Below the pieces are notes generated by a model, which worked only from the letters and a program-made list of their open reading frames with translations, searched no databases and was not told where the DNA came from. This document shows, in pieces, positions 16,648-25,422 of a stretch of 64,000 nt of DNA. Within the stretch, counting starts at the first letter, position 1; every line of letters starts with the position of its first letter. This stretch comes from Amycolatopsis nigrescens CSC17Ta-90 (GTDB taxonomy: Bacteria > Actinomycetota > Actinomycetes > Mycobacteriales > Pseudonocardiaceae), in NCBI RefSeq assembly GCF_000384315.1, contig NZ_ARVW01000001.1, positions 8,663,001 through 8,727,000 of the forward strand, read 5' to 3'. A program made the translations under genes and the position numbers.

Positions 16648-17349
16648 ATGCCGGGAGGTCGGCTGACCCAGGAGGAGCGCCAGCGTGTCGCCGCCGGGCT
16701 GGCGATCGGGCTCAGCTGCGCCGAGATCGCCCGCCGGCTGGGGCGGCCGGGGTCGACCATCAGCCGCGAGGTCGCGCGCAACGGCGGAGCCCGCCGCTAC
16801 CGGGCGAACCAGGCGCAGCAGGCGACCAGGTGGCGGGCCCGCCGCCGCAAGCCGCACCCGGTCGCACCGGTGCCCGCCGGCACCGCCGGGGCGGATCCGT
16901 TGCTACAGCGCGATTTCGAGCACAGGTTCGCCGAGATGATGGCCGGGACCGGGGTCCCCGCGATGATGGCAAGGGTGCTGGCCTGCCTGTTCACCAGCGA
17001 CACCGGCAGCGTCACCGCCCCCGAACTCGTCGCCAGGCTGCGGGTCAGCCCGGCGTCCATCTCCAAGGCCGTCGGCTGGCTCGAGCAGCGCGGCCTGATC
17101 GGGCGCGAACGCGACGGACGGCAGCAGCGGTACCTGATCGAAGACCACATCGGTTACCAGGCATGGCAGACCAGCCTCCAGTCGATGGCCCTGTGGGTGG
17201 AGTTCACCAGTCAGGGAGCCGAGCTGTTCGGCGACTCCGCCCCGGCCGGGGCCCGGATGCGCGCCACGAGCCGGTTCTTCCGGCACCTCGTCCAGGACAT
17301 GAACCAGGCGGCCGAGCACTGGCGGCAAACCGTCGCCACCCGGCACTGA
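16648..17349 (+). CDS. MarR/GbsR-type regulator with N-terminal IS30-transposase HTH
   Basis: This protein has 233 residues; GGAGGGAAGG precedes the ATG. Residues about 4-60 match the HTH of IS30-family transposases: GRLTQEERQRVAAGLAIGLS, then EIARRLGRPGSTISREVARN. Residues about 90-175 are a winged helix of the GbsR/MarR type: LTELVARL-like VTAPELVARLRVSPASISKA and RGLIGRERDGRQQRYLIEDH. The domain pairing gives two DNA-binding modules in one protein. It is divergent from the P450-SDR operon, which it probably controls. Confidence 0.85.
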   Translation: MPGGRLTQEERQRVAAGLAIGLSCAEIARRLGRPGSTISREVARNGGARRYRANQAQQATRWRARRRKPHPVAPVPAGTAGADPLLQRDFEHRFAEMMAGTGVPAMMARVLACLFTSDTGSVTAPELVARLRVSPASISKAVGWLEQRGLIGRERDGRQQRYLIEDHIGYQAWQTSLQSMALWVEFTSQGAELFGDSAPAGARMRATSRFFRHLVQDMNQAAEHWRQTVATRH

Positions 17350-17469
17350 GGCCACCTCCACCGTGCCGGACAGTGCCGGCGGGTCTGGTGTGGAGCGCCG
17401 GAGCCATCCAGACTGTTCACGGAACTTAAAGTGAGAACTCGTGCGCGGACAGCTCTGGGAGGTGGGGCC

Positions 17470-18459
17470 ATGTCCAAACGGGAGACCGCGGCGGCGCGCG
17501 ACGCCGACCGGCCGGGCGACCGGATGCGGGCCGAGCTGCGGCAGGCGTTGCGCACCGGCCCGTTCACCTCGGCGCTGCACCTTGCCATCGAAGCCAGCGG
17601 GCTGACCCTGGAGGAGATCCAGGTGTGGCTGGCCGAGCGCGGGGCGCGGGTCAGCGTGCCGACGCTGAGCTACTGGCGCCGCGGCCGCAGCCGACCGGAG
17701 CGCGCGGGTTCGCTGCGGGCGGTGCACCTGCTGGAGGAACTGCTCGAACTGCCCGCCGACTCGCTGGTGTCGCTGCTGGGTCCCCGGCGTTCGCGCGGCG
17801 GCCGGTGGCTCGCGCACCCGCCGGGCACGGTGGACGTGCTGAGCCTGTTCGACGAGCAGTACCCGTCGGACCTGGTGGCGAAGGTGGCCGAGCCGGGGCC
17901 GGGTTCGCTGAGCAGGATAAGCACGCATGTGGTGATCACCATCGGCGATGACCGCAGCACCAGTTCGATCCGGATCCGCGAGGTGGTGCGGGCCAACGTA
18001 CCCGGCATCTCCCGGTGCGCCGTGCTGTACCTGGCCGACGAGCAGCCGGGCAACCCGCCCGCGCTGGCCGACGTGCGGTACTGCCGGAAGGGGCGGGTGC
18101 AGGTCGACCGGTCGGTCGGGCTGGTCGCCGCCGAGCTGATCTTCGACCGGGTGTTGGGTGCCGGTGAGCCCGCGCTGCTGGAGTTCGAATGGCGGTTCGA
18201 GCCGGGCATGCGGATGCTGAACTACGACCACCGGTTCCACGAGCCGATCCGGGAATACGTGCTGCAGACGCGCTTTTCGCCGGACGCCTTGCCGGCACGT
18301 TGCCACCGCTACGACAAGAGCACGCCGTCGCAGGCGGAGTGCAATCTCCGCGAGCTGTGGGTCGGCGGATCGCACACGGCGCTGCTCGCCGAATCCGATC
18401 TGACCGCCGGAATCGTCGGCATGCGCTGGTCCTGGCCCAGCACGGACGTGGTGGGTTAA
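17470..18459 (+). CDS. Actinobacterial HTH (XRE-like) regulatory protein
   Basis: This protein has 329 residues from the ATG at 17470, with GGGAGG seven bases upstream; an in-frame GTG at 17431 is less likely. Residues about 35-95 form an HTH in which LTLEEIQVWLAERGARVSVP is followed by TLSYWRRGRSRPERAGSL. This matches the XRE-like N-terminus common in actinobacterial regulators. The remaining 230 residues are mostly beta-rich and have no recognised domain. The function is unknown. Confidence 0.75.
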   Translation: MSKRETAAARDADRPGDRMRAELRQALRTGPFTSALHLAIEASGLTLEEIQVWLAERGARVSVPTLSYWRRGRSRPERAGSLRAVHLLEELLELPADSLVSLLGPRRSRGGRWLAHPPGTVDVLSLFDEQYPSDLVAKVAEPGPGSLSRISTHVVITIGDDRSTSSIRIREVVRANVPGISRCAVLYLADEQPGNPPALADVRYCRKGRVQVDRSVGLVAAELIFDRVLGAGEPALLEFEWRFEPGMRMLNYDHRFHEPIREYVLQTRFSPDALPARCHRYDKSTPSQAECNLRELWVGGSHTALLAESDLTAGIVGMRWSWPSTDVVG

Positions 18460-18619
18460 CAGGACCGCCGCCGTTTTAACAATCGATCCCGTCGCCAAGG
18501 TCCGGCGAACTTAACCGATCTGGTTTTCTCGCGATTCGCATACCTACCATTCCCCTTGTTTCCCAAGAAACGTGCGGAGGTTTTCCTCAGCCTCCGTGTC
18601 CCTGCCGCATGGAGGAATC

Positions 18620-20575
18620 GTGAAACCAAGAAGGTCATGGCCGACCGCTGCCGTATTCGGCGCGGCGGCCGGTATCTGCATCGCACTGCTACCGGCGTTG
18701 CCGGCCGCCGGGGCCGAGGGCACTGTGGTGAGCCAGGCGAAAAATCCGGTCGAGGGCACCTATCTGGTCACGCTGAAGGGCGCCGCCGCACAGTCGGCCG
18801 GTTCCGCGGAGACGGCCGCACGCGAGCTCGTGGCGCGGTACGGCGGAACCCTCGAATCGACGTTGACCGTGACGATGCGCGGTTTCGTGGTGGAGCACCT
18901 CCCCGCGGCCAAGGCCAGGCGTCTCGCCGCGAACCCGGAGGTGGCGGAGGTCCGGCAGAGCGGCCGCGCCAGTGCCGCCGGGCCCGGCGGCACTCAGGAC
19001 AATCCCAGGAACTGGGGCCTGGACCGGGTAGACCAGCGAGACCGGCCGCTGGACCACAAGTACACCTACCCCAATGACGGCGCGGGGGTGAACATCTACG
19101 TCGTCGACACCGGGATCCGCTACACCCACCAGGAGTTCGGCGGCCGCGCCAAGTTCGGTGTCGACCTGCACGCGCAACCCAACCAGGGCAACGACTGCCA
19201 CAACCACGGCACGCACGTCGCGGGGATCGCGGCGGGCCAGACCAGGGGCATGGCCAAGAAGGCCAACCTCGTGTCCGTCCGGATTCTCGGTTGCGACGGC
19301 TACGGCCAGGACGTCGACGTGGCCGAGGCCGCCGAGTGGATCGCCAAGAACGGCGCGAAGCCGGCGGTGGTCAACCTGAGCGTCTACACCGACGACCCGG
19401 ACATCGCCGCACCCGCGATCAAGGGCTCAATCGCCAATGCCGGCATTCAGTGGTCGCTGATCACCGGCAACAACGGCGGCGACGCCTGCCAGTACGGCCC
19501 CGGCGGCCAGGTGCCCGACGCGCTCCAGGTCGGCAACTCCACCAGCAGCGACACCAGGGCGTTCGACTCCAACGCCGGCCGCTGCATGGACCTGTTCGCA
19601 CCGGGCTCTGGCATCGACTCCGCGTTCCGGGGCAGCGACACCGCCTACGGCACGCTGAGCGGTACCTCGATGGCGGCGCCGCACGTCGCGGGCGCGATGG
19701 CGTTGCGGCTGCACGACTCCCCCGGCGCAACCCCGGCCGATCTCCAGTCGTGGATCGTGGGCAACGCCAGCGAGGGCAAGCTGTCCGGGCTGCCGGCCGG
19801 GAGTCCGAACAAGCTGCTGCACGTGCCGGGCACCCAGCCCGACGTCACCCCGAACGTCATCAACGGCACTCCGGCGACGGTCAGCGAGTTCCCGTTCATC
19901 ATCTCGCAGCACCGCACCGGCGGTGCCCGCCCGGCCGAGCAGTCGTGCACCGGTTCGGTGGTCGCCAAGCGGGCCGTGCTGATCGCCGCGCACTGCAAGT
20001 TCGCGCAGGGCGAGCCGAAATACCTCGTCTACGGCCGCGACGATCTCGCGGACACGAACACCGGAACACGAATCGAGATCGCGGAGTACCGGACCCACCC
20101 GAACTACAACCCGAGCGACGGCTGGCGAACCGGATGGGACGTCGCGGTCATCCTGACCAAGACCGATATCCCGACCCCGGCCGGCATGTCCTATCCGCCG
20201 GTCGCCCGTTCCGGCGACGAACTGCCGATCGGCACGCGGGGCACCGCGGTCGGTTACGGCAAGACGGATTCGCAGGACGCCGAACGGAACACCCGGCTGT
20301 ACAAGACGACCCTGCCGGTCGTCGCCGCCCAGAACTGCAAGAACATCAACTTCCAGTACGACGACCGGTACATGTTCTGCGACGGCTACGGCGATGGCAG
20401 CACCGGCCTGTGCCAGGGCGACAGCGGTGGCCCGTATCTGCACAACGGCAAGGTCTACGGGGTCTTTTCCTGGCTGCGCACCGACTGCGCGGCGTACAAC
20501 GCACACGGCCGGCTGAACGGCGTCATGGGTGACTGGGCGAACCAGCAGCTCAGCGGTTCAGTGGCCCCGAGGTAA
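18620..20575 (+). CDS. Secreted double serine protease: subtilisin (S8) followed by chymotrypsin-fold (S1) domain
   Basis: This protein has 651 residues from the GTG at 18620, four bases after GGAGGA. A signal peptide (residues 1 to about 35) is followed by an inhibitor-I9 propeptide (TYLVTLKGAAAQ to VAEVRQSGR). The S8 domain has Asp163 (YVVDTGIRYTHQ), His196 (NHGTHVAGIAAG) and Ser350 (SGTSMAAPHVAGA). A second complete protease begins at Val413 (VINGTPATVSEFPFI): His458 (LIAAHCKF), Asp507 (GWDVAVILTK) and Ser602 (LCQGDSGGPYLHNG). The S1 pocket position six residues before Ser602 is Gly, not Asp, so specificity is probably not tryptic. Both triads are intact. It overlaps the convergent AraC frame by 26 bases. 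Confidence 0.93.
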   Translation: MKPRRSWPTAAVFGAAAGICIALLPALPAAGAEGTVVSQAKNPVEGTYLVTLKGAAAQSAGSAETAARELVARYGGTLESTLTVTMRGFVVEHLPAAKARRLAANPEVAEVRQSGRASAAGPGGTQDNPRNWGLDRVDQRDRPLDHKYTYPNDGAGVNIYVVDTGIRYTHQEFGGRAKFGVDLHAQPNQGNDCHNHGTHVAGIAAGQTRGMAKKANLVSVRILGCDGYGQDVDVAEAAEWIAKNGAKPAVVNLSVYTDDPDIAAPAIKGSIANAGIQWSLITGNNGGDACQYGPGGQVPDALQVGNSTSSDTRAFDSNAGRCMDLFAPGSGIDSAFRGSDTAYGTLSGTSMAAPHVAGAMALRLHDSPGATPADLQSWIVGNASEGKLSGLPAGSPNKLLHVPGTQPDVTPNVINGTPATVSEFPFIISQHRTGGARPAEQSCTGSVVAKRAVLIAAHCKFAQGEPKYLVYGRDDLADTNTGTRIEIAEYRTHPNYNPSDGWRTGWDVAVILTKTDIPTPAGMSYPPVARSGDELPIGTRGTAVGYGKTDSQDAERNTRLYKTTLPVVAAQNCKNINFQYDDRYMFCDGYGDGSTGLCQGDSGGPYLHNGKVYGVFSWLRTDCAAYNAHGRLNGVMGDWANQQLSGSVAPR

Positions 20576-21515
20576 CCCGGTTCCGCGCGACACCCTCAGA
20601 TTCTTGCGGGACACCCGCACCCGATCGATGGGGGCATGCGCAGAAAGCCTCGCATGCCCCCATCTCAGCACCCAGGAGTGCGCCGCGCGGCCCGTGCGTG
20701 CCCGGGGTGTAGCCGTACTCCTTGGCGAAGGCCGCGACGAAGGCCGACGCGCTGGCGTAACCGATCTCGTGCGCCACATCGGTGACCGACCTCGTCTCCA
20801 GCAGCGCCCGCGAGACGCGCAGGCGGAGCGAAGTACGCCAGCGCGAGAACGGCATGCCGAACTCGCGCACGAAGTCCCGCTGCAGGGTCTTGGCGCTCAC
20901 GTGCAGCCGGGCCGCCCACTCGTCGATCCCGGTGTGGTCGCCGGGATCGTGCGAGAGCGCCCGCGCGACGATCATCGCGAAACCGGCCCCCGCGGCGTGG
21001 TGGCCGACGAACTCGCGGGCCGACACGCCAAGCCCGCCGACGATCCGGTCGCGCGCGGCGAGCGCAACGGCTTCGTCCACACCGGACCTGGCGATCTCGG
21101 TCAGCAGCCGCGCGGCCTCGGTGCTCACCGACACCGCGCCCGCGCGCAACCGCTCCAGGTCCGCGTTCCCCTGCCGCAGGCACACCCGGTAGACGGTCTG
21201 CCCGTCGCCGGCGCGTACCTCGTGGGTCACCGCGCGCCGGACCCAGAAGCCCTCCCGCGGCCCGACGAACTGCGCGTCCGAGCCGCAGCGAACCGACAGC
21301 ACGCCGTCCGGTGACCAGTAGAGCTGGTGCAGGAAGTCCTGGCGGTTCTCGCCGAACTCCAGCGACCGGCCCGCCAGGTACTTGAGCACCAGGATGCCGG
21401 CCCTGCTGCCCAGCCCGTAGCCGTACTCCAAACAGGACACCGGGTCCACGTCGGCGGGGCCGGGGATGGTCACCGAGTTCCGGCGCACCGGGTTCGGCTG
21501 TCTTCTGGCCGACAT
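20550..21515 (-). CDS. AraC-family regulator next to siderophore uptake operon, extended C-terminus
   Basis: This protein has 321 residues from the ATG at 21515, six bases after AGGAGGT. A cupin-like sensing domain fills the first half (DFLHQLYWSPDGVLSVRCG). The AraC HTH pair is near residues 180-275: GIDEWAARLHVSAKTLQRDF and VTDVAHEIGYASASAFVAAF, closing with FAKEYGYTPGTH. About 50 further residues follow, which pass through a strong terminator hairpin and into the 3' end of the protease gene. A stop one frame away lies at about 20665, before the hairpin, so the tail may come from an indel. It is divergent from the siderophore uptake operon, whose iron box also lies upstream of this gene. 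Confidence 0.85.
   Translation of the reverse strand: MSARRQPNPVRRNSVTIPGPADVDPVSCLEYGYGLGSRAGILVLKYLAGRSLEFGENRQDFLHQLYWSPDGVLSVRCGSDAQFVGPREGFWVRRAVTHEVRAGDGQTVYRVCLRQGNADLERLRAGAVSVSTEAARLLTEIARSGVDEAVALAARDRIVGGLGVSAREFVGHHAAGAGFAMIVARALSHDPGDHTGIDEWAARLHVSAKTLQRDFVREFGMPFSRWRTSLRLRVSRALLETRSVTDVAHEIGYASASAFVAAFAKEYGYTPGTHGPRGALLGAEMGACEAFCACPHRSGAGVPQESEGVARNRVTSGPLNR
20628..20663. terminator. Bidirectional stem-loop terminator
   Basis: ATGGGGGCATGCG and CGCATGCCCCCAT form a perfect 13-base stem with a 10-base loop. It stands 53 bases after the protease stop and where the convergent AraC gene should end. It is placed to terminate both genes. Confidence 0.8.
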
Positions 21516-21550
21516 CGAAGGACCTCCTGTCGACATACCAACGAGAAAAG

Positions 21551-21569
21551 TAAGGTTAGCCTCAGTACA
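21551..21569. promoter_or_regulatory. Iron box (IdeR/DmdR-type) upstream of siderophore uptake genes
   Basis: TAAGGTTAGCCTCAGTACA matches about 13 of 19 positions of the actinobacterial iron-box consensus TTAGGTTAGGCTAACCTAA. It lies between the divergent AraC regulator (start 21515) and the binding-protein gene (start 21620). Iron-bound IdeR/DmdR would repress here. Confidence 0.75.
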
Positions 21570-21619
21570 CTCCCGCCGACGCTGCCGGGCCCAGTTCAGG
21601 AAGCCGAAGGAACACACCC

Positions 21620-22615
21620 ATGCCCACCACCCGGCCAGCTCGCGCGCTCGGCGCACTGGCACTCATCGCTGCCGTGGCCACCGGCTGCGCCGCCGACTCC
21701 GGCGCCACCCCCGGCGAAACCGGACCGACCCGCGTGTTCGCCGCGGACAACGGCGAGATCACCATCCCGGCCGACCCGAAACGCGTGGTCGCGACCGGCT
21801 ACGCGGTCCCGGTGCTGATCGAGGCGGACGCCGCGCTGGTCGGCATCGCCGAATGGTCCCGCGGCCTGGAGATGATGACCGGCGAGGACCGCGCGACCTA
21901 CGACAGGCTGGCCAAGGTGGCGGGCGACACGACCACCGAGACCAACTACGAGGCCATCGCGGGCGTCAAACCCGACCTGATCGTGATCAGCGTGCCGAAA
22001 CCGGTGCTCGCCGACATCGACATGAAACGGCTGGAGTCCATCGCCCCGGTGGTGGCGATCAGCCCGTCCATTCCCGCCGCCTGGCGCGACCTGTCGCGAC
22101 GGCAGGCCGACGCGGCCGGCCGGCTCGGCAGCTACGAGTCCGCGAAGACCGCCTACGAGCAAAAAGCCGCCGGCCTTGCCGACAAGTACCGGCCCGTGCT
22201 CGATGGCCTGAAGTTCGGCCACCTCGGTGCCTACGGCGAACTGGCCAAGGGCACCTTCCAGCGGGAGTTCGCCGGGTCGTGGGGCACCAACATCGCGACC
22301 GACATCGGTGTCGACTACTACGGCCAGGTCAAGCACAAGGCCGGCGGATCGCGGGATGTCGGCGAGTACCCGTCGATCGAAGAGCTCCCGGCGAGCTTCG
22401 CCGAGGCCAAGGCCATCACCTACACCGTGGAGAACGACGGTTCGGTGAGCGAGCCGGTGCGCTACGTGCTCGATTCGGAGCTGTGGAAGAACCTGCCCGC
22501 GGTCAAGGCGGGCAAGGTCTTCCCGCTGCGCTACACGGAGGCGGCGACCTACGCCTCGGCGCAGCAGACGCTGGACGACGTCGACAAGGCGCTCGCGCCG
22601 CTGCTCGCCCGATGA
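21620..22615 (+). CDS. Ferric-siderophore ABC transporter substrate-binding lipoprotein
   Basis: This 331-residue lipoprotein has signal and lipobox LALIAAVATGC, with Cys23 as the lipidation site. The FecB/FhuD-type fold is visible in ITIPADPKRVVATGYAVPVL, YEAIAGVKPDLIVIS and the C-terminal KVFPLRYTEAATYASAQQTL. It captures the ferric siderophore outside the membrane. Its stop overlaps the next gene by ATGA, and five genes run in one cascade. An iron box precedes it. Confidence 0.93.
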   Translation: MPTTRPARALGALALIAAVATGCAADSGATPGETGPTRVFAADNGEITIPADPKRVVATGYAVPVLIEADAALVGIAEWSRGLEMMTGEDRATYDRLAKVAGDTTTETNYEAIAGVKPDLIVISVPKPVLADIDMKRLESIAPVVAISPSIPAAWRDLSRRQADAAGRLGSYESAKTAYEQKAAGLADKYRPVLDGLKFGHLGAYGELAKGTFQREFAGSWGTNIATDIGVDYYGQVKHKAGGSRDVGEYPSIEELPASFAEAKAITYTVENDGSVSEPVRYVLDSELWKNLPAVKAGKVFPLRYTEAATYASAQQTLDDVDKALAPLLAR

Positions 22616-23427
22616 ACGGCGAGGAGCTGAACCCGGGTCCGCTGGTCGCCGCCCACCACCGCTCGGGCACCGGCACGGCGCGCATCCCGTATCCGGTCGA
22701 CGTCCGCTGGCTGTCCGTGCTGGAACGCGGCCAGGTCAGCCCGGGGATGGTCCGGCTGACCCTCGGCGGGCCGGAGCTGGCGGGGTTCCACACCTATCAG
22801 GCCGACGACCACGTCAAGCTCATCTTCGCGGACGAAGACGGCACCCGGCGGGACCCGGTGCAGCGCACCCCGATGGAGCTGGAGTGGCCGCGCGAGATGC
22901 CCCGGACCCGGGACTACACGGTGCGCCGGTACAGCGCCGACGCGGGCGAAATCGACCTGGACTTCGTGCTGCACGAAGGGGGTCTCGCCGCCGGCTGGGC
23001 GTCCGCCGCCGAGCCGGGCGAGCGGGTGGTGGTCGCCGGCCCGCGCGGGGCGAAGGCGTTCCCGCACACCTACGACCACTACGTCTTCGCCGTGGACCTG
23101 ACCGCGCTGCCCGCCGCGGCCCGCTGGCTGGACGAGTCCCCGCCGGACGTCTCCGCGCACCTGGTGCTGGAGACCGACCACGCGGACGAGCACGACTACC
23201 CGCTCGCGCGGCGGGACGGCGTCGAGATCGTCCGGCTCGTCCGCGACGGCACGAAGTCCACGCTCGCCTCCGCTGTCGAATCGCTGGCGCTGCCCACCGG
23301 CCGCACTTTCCTGTTCGCGGCGGGCGAAGCCGGCGAGATCAAGCCGCTGCGCGCCTGGAGCAAGGGCCGGCTGGACTCGAAGATCACCGGGTACTGGAAG
23401 CGCGGAGTCGCCGGGTTTGACGACTGA
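22612..23427 (+). CDS. Siderophore-interacting protein (NAD(P)H flavin ferric reductase)
   Basis: This 271-residue protein is of the SIP/ViuB family. The FAD-binding signature is RTRDYTVRRYSADAGEIDLD, followed by WASAAEPGERVVVAGPRGAK. The NAD(P)H part is FAVDLTALPAAARWLDESP, and the C-terminus RTFLFAAGEAGEIKPLRAW leads to KITGYWKRG. It reduces or releases iron from the imported siderophore in the cytoplasm. It starts inside the stop of the binding protein and overlaps the permease start by 11 bases. Confidence 0.95.
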   Translation: MNGEELNPGPLVAAHHRSGTGTARIPYPVDVRWLSVLERGQVSPGMVRLTLGGPELAGFHTYQADDHVKLIFADEDGTRRDPVQRTPMELEWPREMPRTRDYTVRRYSADAGEIDLDFVLHEGGLAAGWASAAEPGERVVVAGPRGAKAFPHTYDHYVFAVDLTALPAAARWLDESPPDVSAHLVLETDHADEHDYPLARRDGVEIVRLVRDGTKSTLASAVESLALPTGRTFLFAAGEAGEIKPLRAWSKGRLDSKITGYWKRGVAGFDD

Positions 23428-24406
23428 TCAACGCAGGCGGCTCGGCATCTTCGGCGCGTCGGTCGGCCTGCTCGTGCTAGTGGCGGTGGCCAGCGTGTGC
23501 GTCGGCGCGCATGCGATCGCGCCCACCGAGGTGTGGCGCGCGTTCTTCGACTACGCCGGCACCGACGACCATCTGACCATCCGCGGAATCCGGGTGCCGC
23601 GGACGGTGATCGCGGTCTGCGTCGGCGCCGCGCTCGCCGTCTCCGGTGCGCTGATCCAGACGCTCACCCGCAACCCGCTGGCCGAACCCGGCGTGCTCGG
23701 GGTGACCTCGGGTGCCGGCTTCACCGTCAGCACGGCCGCGGGACTGGGCATCGCGGGTTCTCAGGTACCACAGCTCGTGCTCGCCTTCGCCGGCGCGGCG
23801 CTGGCCGGGCTGTTCGTCTACGCGGTCGGGCGGACGTCTCCGCTGCGTCTGGTGCTCACCGGGGTCGCGGTCACCTTCGTGCTCGGCGGCCTGTCGCTCG
23901 GCACCCGGCTGATGTTCCCCGAGGTGTTCGACCAGTACCGGTTCTGGTCCATCGGGTCGCTGGCCGGGCGCGAGCAGGTGCCGCTCACCGTGCCGCTGCT
24001 GGTGATCGTCGCCGGACTGGCCGGGGCCGTGCTGCTGGCCAGGGAGCTGAACTCGCTGGTGCTGGGCAGGCAGGTCGCGCACACCCTCGGTGTCCCCGTG
24101 CACCGGGTCCGGCTGGGTGCGCTCGCGCTGGCGACGCTGCTGGCCGGGGCGGCGACCGCGGTGGCGGGGCCGATCGCGTTCGTCGGTTTGATCGTCCCGC
24201 ATCTGGCCCGACGCCCTGCCGCCGGCTCGGTGCCCTGGCTGCTGGCCTACACGATGGTGCTCGGCCCGGTGCTGCTGCTCATCGCCGACATCGGATCGCG
24301 GTTCCTGCTGCCCACCGGCGAAGTCCCGGTCGCCGTGGTCACCGCGGTACTGGGCGGGCCGATGCTGATCTGGATCGTCCGCCGCTACGGGGCGGTGACC
24401 TTGTGA
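23417..24406 (+). CDS. FecCD-family siderophore ABC permease, subunit 1
   Basis: This protein has 329 residues from a TTG at 23417; no ATG or GTG occurs before the first membrane helix, so TTG is the best start. It has about nine membrane segments. The BtuC/FecCD signature is seen as RVPRTVIAVCVGAALAVSGA, LTRNPLAEPGVLGVTSGAGF and GPIAFVGLIVPHLARRPAAG, the last being the ATPase-contacting EAA-like loop. It pairs with the next permease, and the ATPase is two genes on. Confidence 0.93.
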   Translation: MTTDQRRRLGIFGASVGLLVLVAVASVCVGAHAIAPTEVWRAFFDYAGTDDHLTIRGIRVPRTVIAVCVGAALAVSGALIQTLTRNPLAEPGVLGVTSGAGFTVSTAAGLGIAGSQVPQLVLAFAGAALAGLFVYAVGRTSPLRLVLTGVAVTFVLGGLSLGTRLMFPEVFDQYRFWSIGSLAGREQVPLTVPLLVIVAGLAGAVLLARELNSLVLGRQVAHTLGVPVHRVRLGALALATLLAGAATAVAGPIAFVGLIVPHLARRPAAGSVPWLLAYTMVLGPVLLLIADIGSRFLLPTGEVPVAVVTAVLGGPMLIWIVRRYGAVTL

Positions 24407-25422
24407 GGCCGCTGGTGCTGCGGTTGGGCGGGTTCTCGGCGAGTTTCGAGCGGCGCACCGTCGTGGCCACGCTCGGGATGTTCGCGACCGCGCTGCCGCT
24501 GGTGCTGCTCGGGCTGTGTTTCGGCGCCGCCTGGCTCACGCCGTCGGAGGTGCTCTCGGCGCTGGCCGGGCGCGGGGACTCGGTGTTGGTGGTGCAGCAG
24601 TGGCGGCTGCCGAGGGTGCTGGCCGCGCTGGTGTTCGGCGCCGCGCTCGGGCTGGCCGGGGCGATCTTCCAGAACCTCACCCGCAACTCGCTGGGCAGCC
24701 CCGACATCATCGGCCTCGACGCCGGCGCCTACACCGGCGCGCTGGTCGTGATCACCCTGCTGAACGGCACCCCGGCCGCACTCGCCACCGGTTCGGTGCT
24801 CGGCGGCCTGCTCGCGGCGGCGGTCATCTACGTCCTCTCGCAGAGCTCGGGGCTCAGCAGCGCACGGATGATCATCATCGGCATCGCGGTGAACGCGATC
24901 CTGACCGCGGTCAACTCGTGGATCGTGCTGCGCGCCGAGCTGGACGTCGCGATCGCGGTGACCGGGTGGAGCGCGGGATCGCTCGGCGGGGTCGACTGGG
25001 ACGAGGTGCTCCTGCCCTTCCTCGTACTCGGCGTGCTGGCGGCAGTGCTGGTCACGGTGTCGCGCGCGATGCACCAGGCCGCACTCGGCGACGACCTGGC
25101 GGTCACCTCGGGCGTGGCGCTGAACCGGGTCCGCCTGGTGCTGGTCGTGGTCGGCGTCGGCTGCACGGCCACCGTCACCGCGGTCGCCGGGCCGATCGTG
25201 TTCGTCGCGCTGGCCGCACCGCAGATCGGGCGCAGGCTGGCCGGCACTTCCGACGTGACCCTAATTCCGGCCGCGCTGGTCGGCGCGGTGCTGCTGCTGG
25301 CGGCCGACCTGGTCGCGCAGATGCTGCTCGCGCCGATCGCGCTGCCCGTTGGCGTGGTGACCACCGTGATCGGCGGCTGCTATCTCATCTGGCTGCTCAT
25401 CGGGGAAATGAGGCGTTCGTGA
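24403..25422 (+). CDS. FecCD-family siderophore ABC permease, subunit 2
   Basis: This protein has 339 residues from a GTG overlapping the previous stop (GTGA). The second FecCD permease signature includes WRLPRVLAALVFGAALGLAG, NLTRNSLGSPDIIGLDAGAY and GPIVFVALAAPQIGRRLAGT. Together with the previous subunit it forms the membrane channel for the ferric siderophore. Confidence 0.93.
   Translation: MRPLVLRLGGFSASFERRTVVATLGMFATALPLVLLGLCFGAAWLTPSEVLSALAGRGDSVLVVQQWRLPRVLAALVFGAALGLAGAIFQNLTRNSLGSPDIIGLDAGAYTGALVVITLLNGTPAALATGSVLGGLLAAAVIYVLSQSSGLSSARMIIIGIAVNAILTAVNSWIVLRAELDVAIAVTGWSAGSLGGVDWDEVLLPFLVLGVLAAVLVTVSRAMHQAALGDDLAVTSGVALNRVRLVLVVVGVGCTATVTAVAGPIVFVALAAPQIGRRLAGTSDVTLIPAALVGAVLLLAADLVAQMLLAPIALPVGVVTTVIGGCYLIWLLIGEMRRS

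Noticed and set aside
14474..17349. Part of a natural-product gene cluster around the P450 and SDR genes
   Set aside because: No synthase, tailoring set or transporter is nearby; only the P450, the SDR and a regulator are linked.
18620..20575. Frameshifted pair of adjacent protease genes
   Set aside because: The S8 and S1 domains are in one uninterrupted frame with both triads intact, so a true fusion is more likely.
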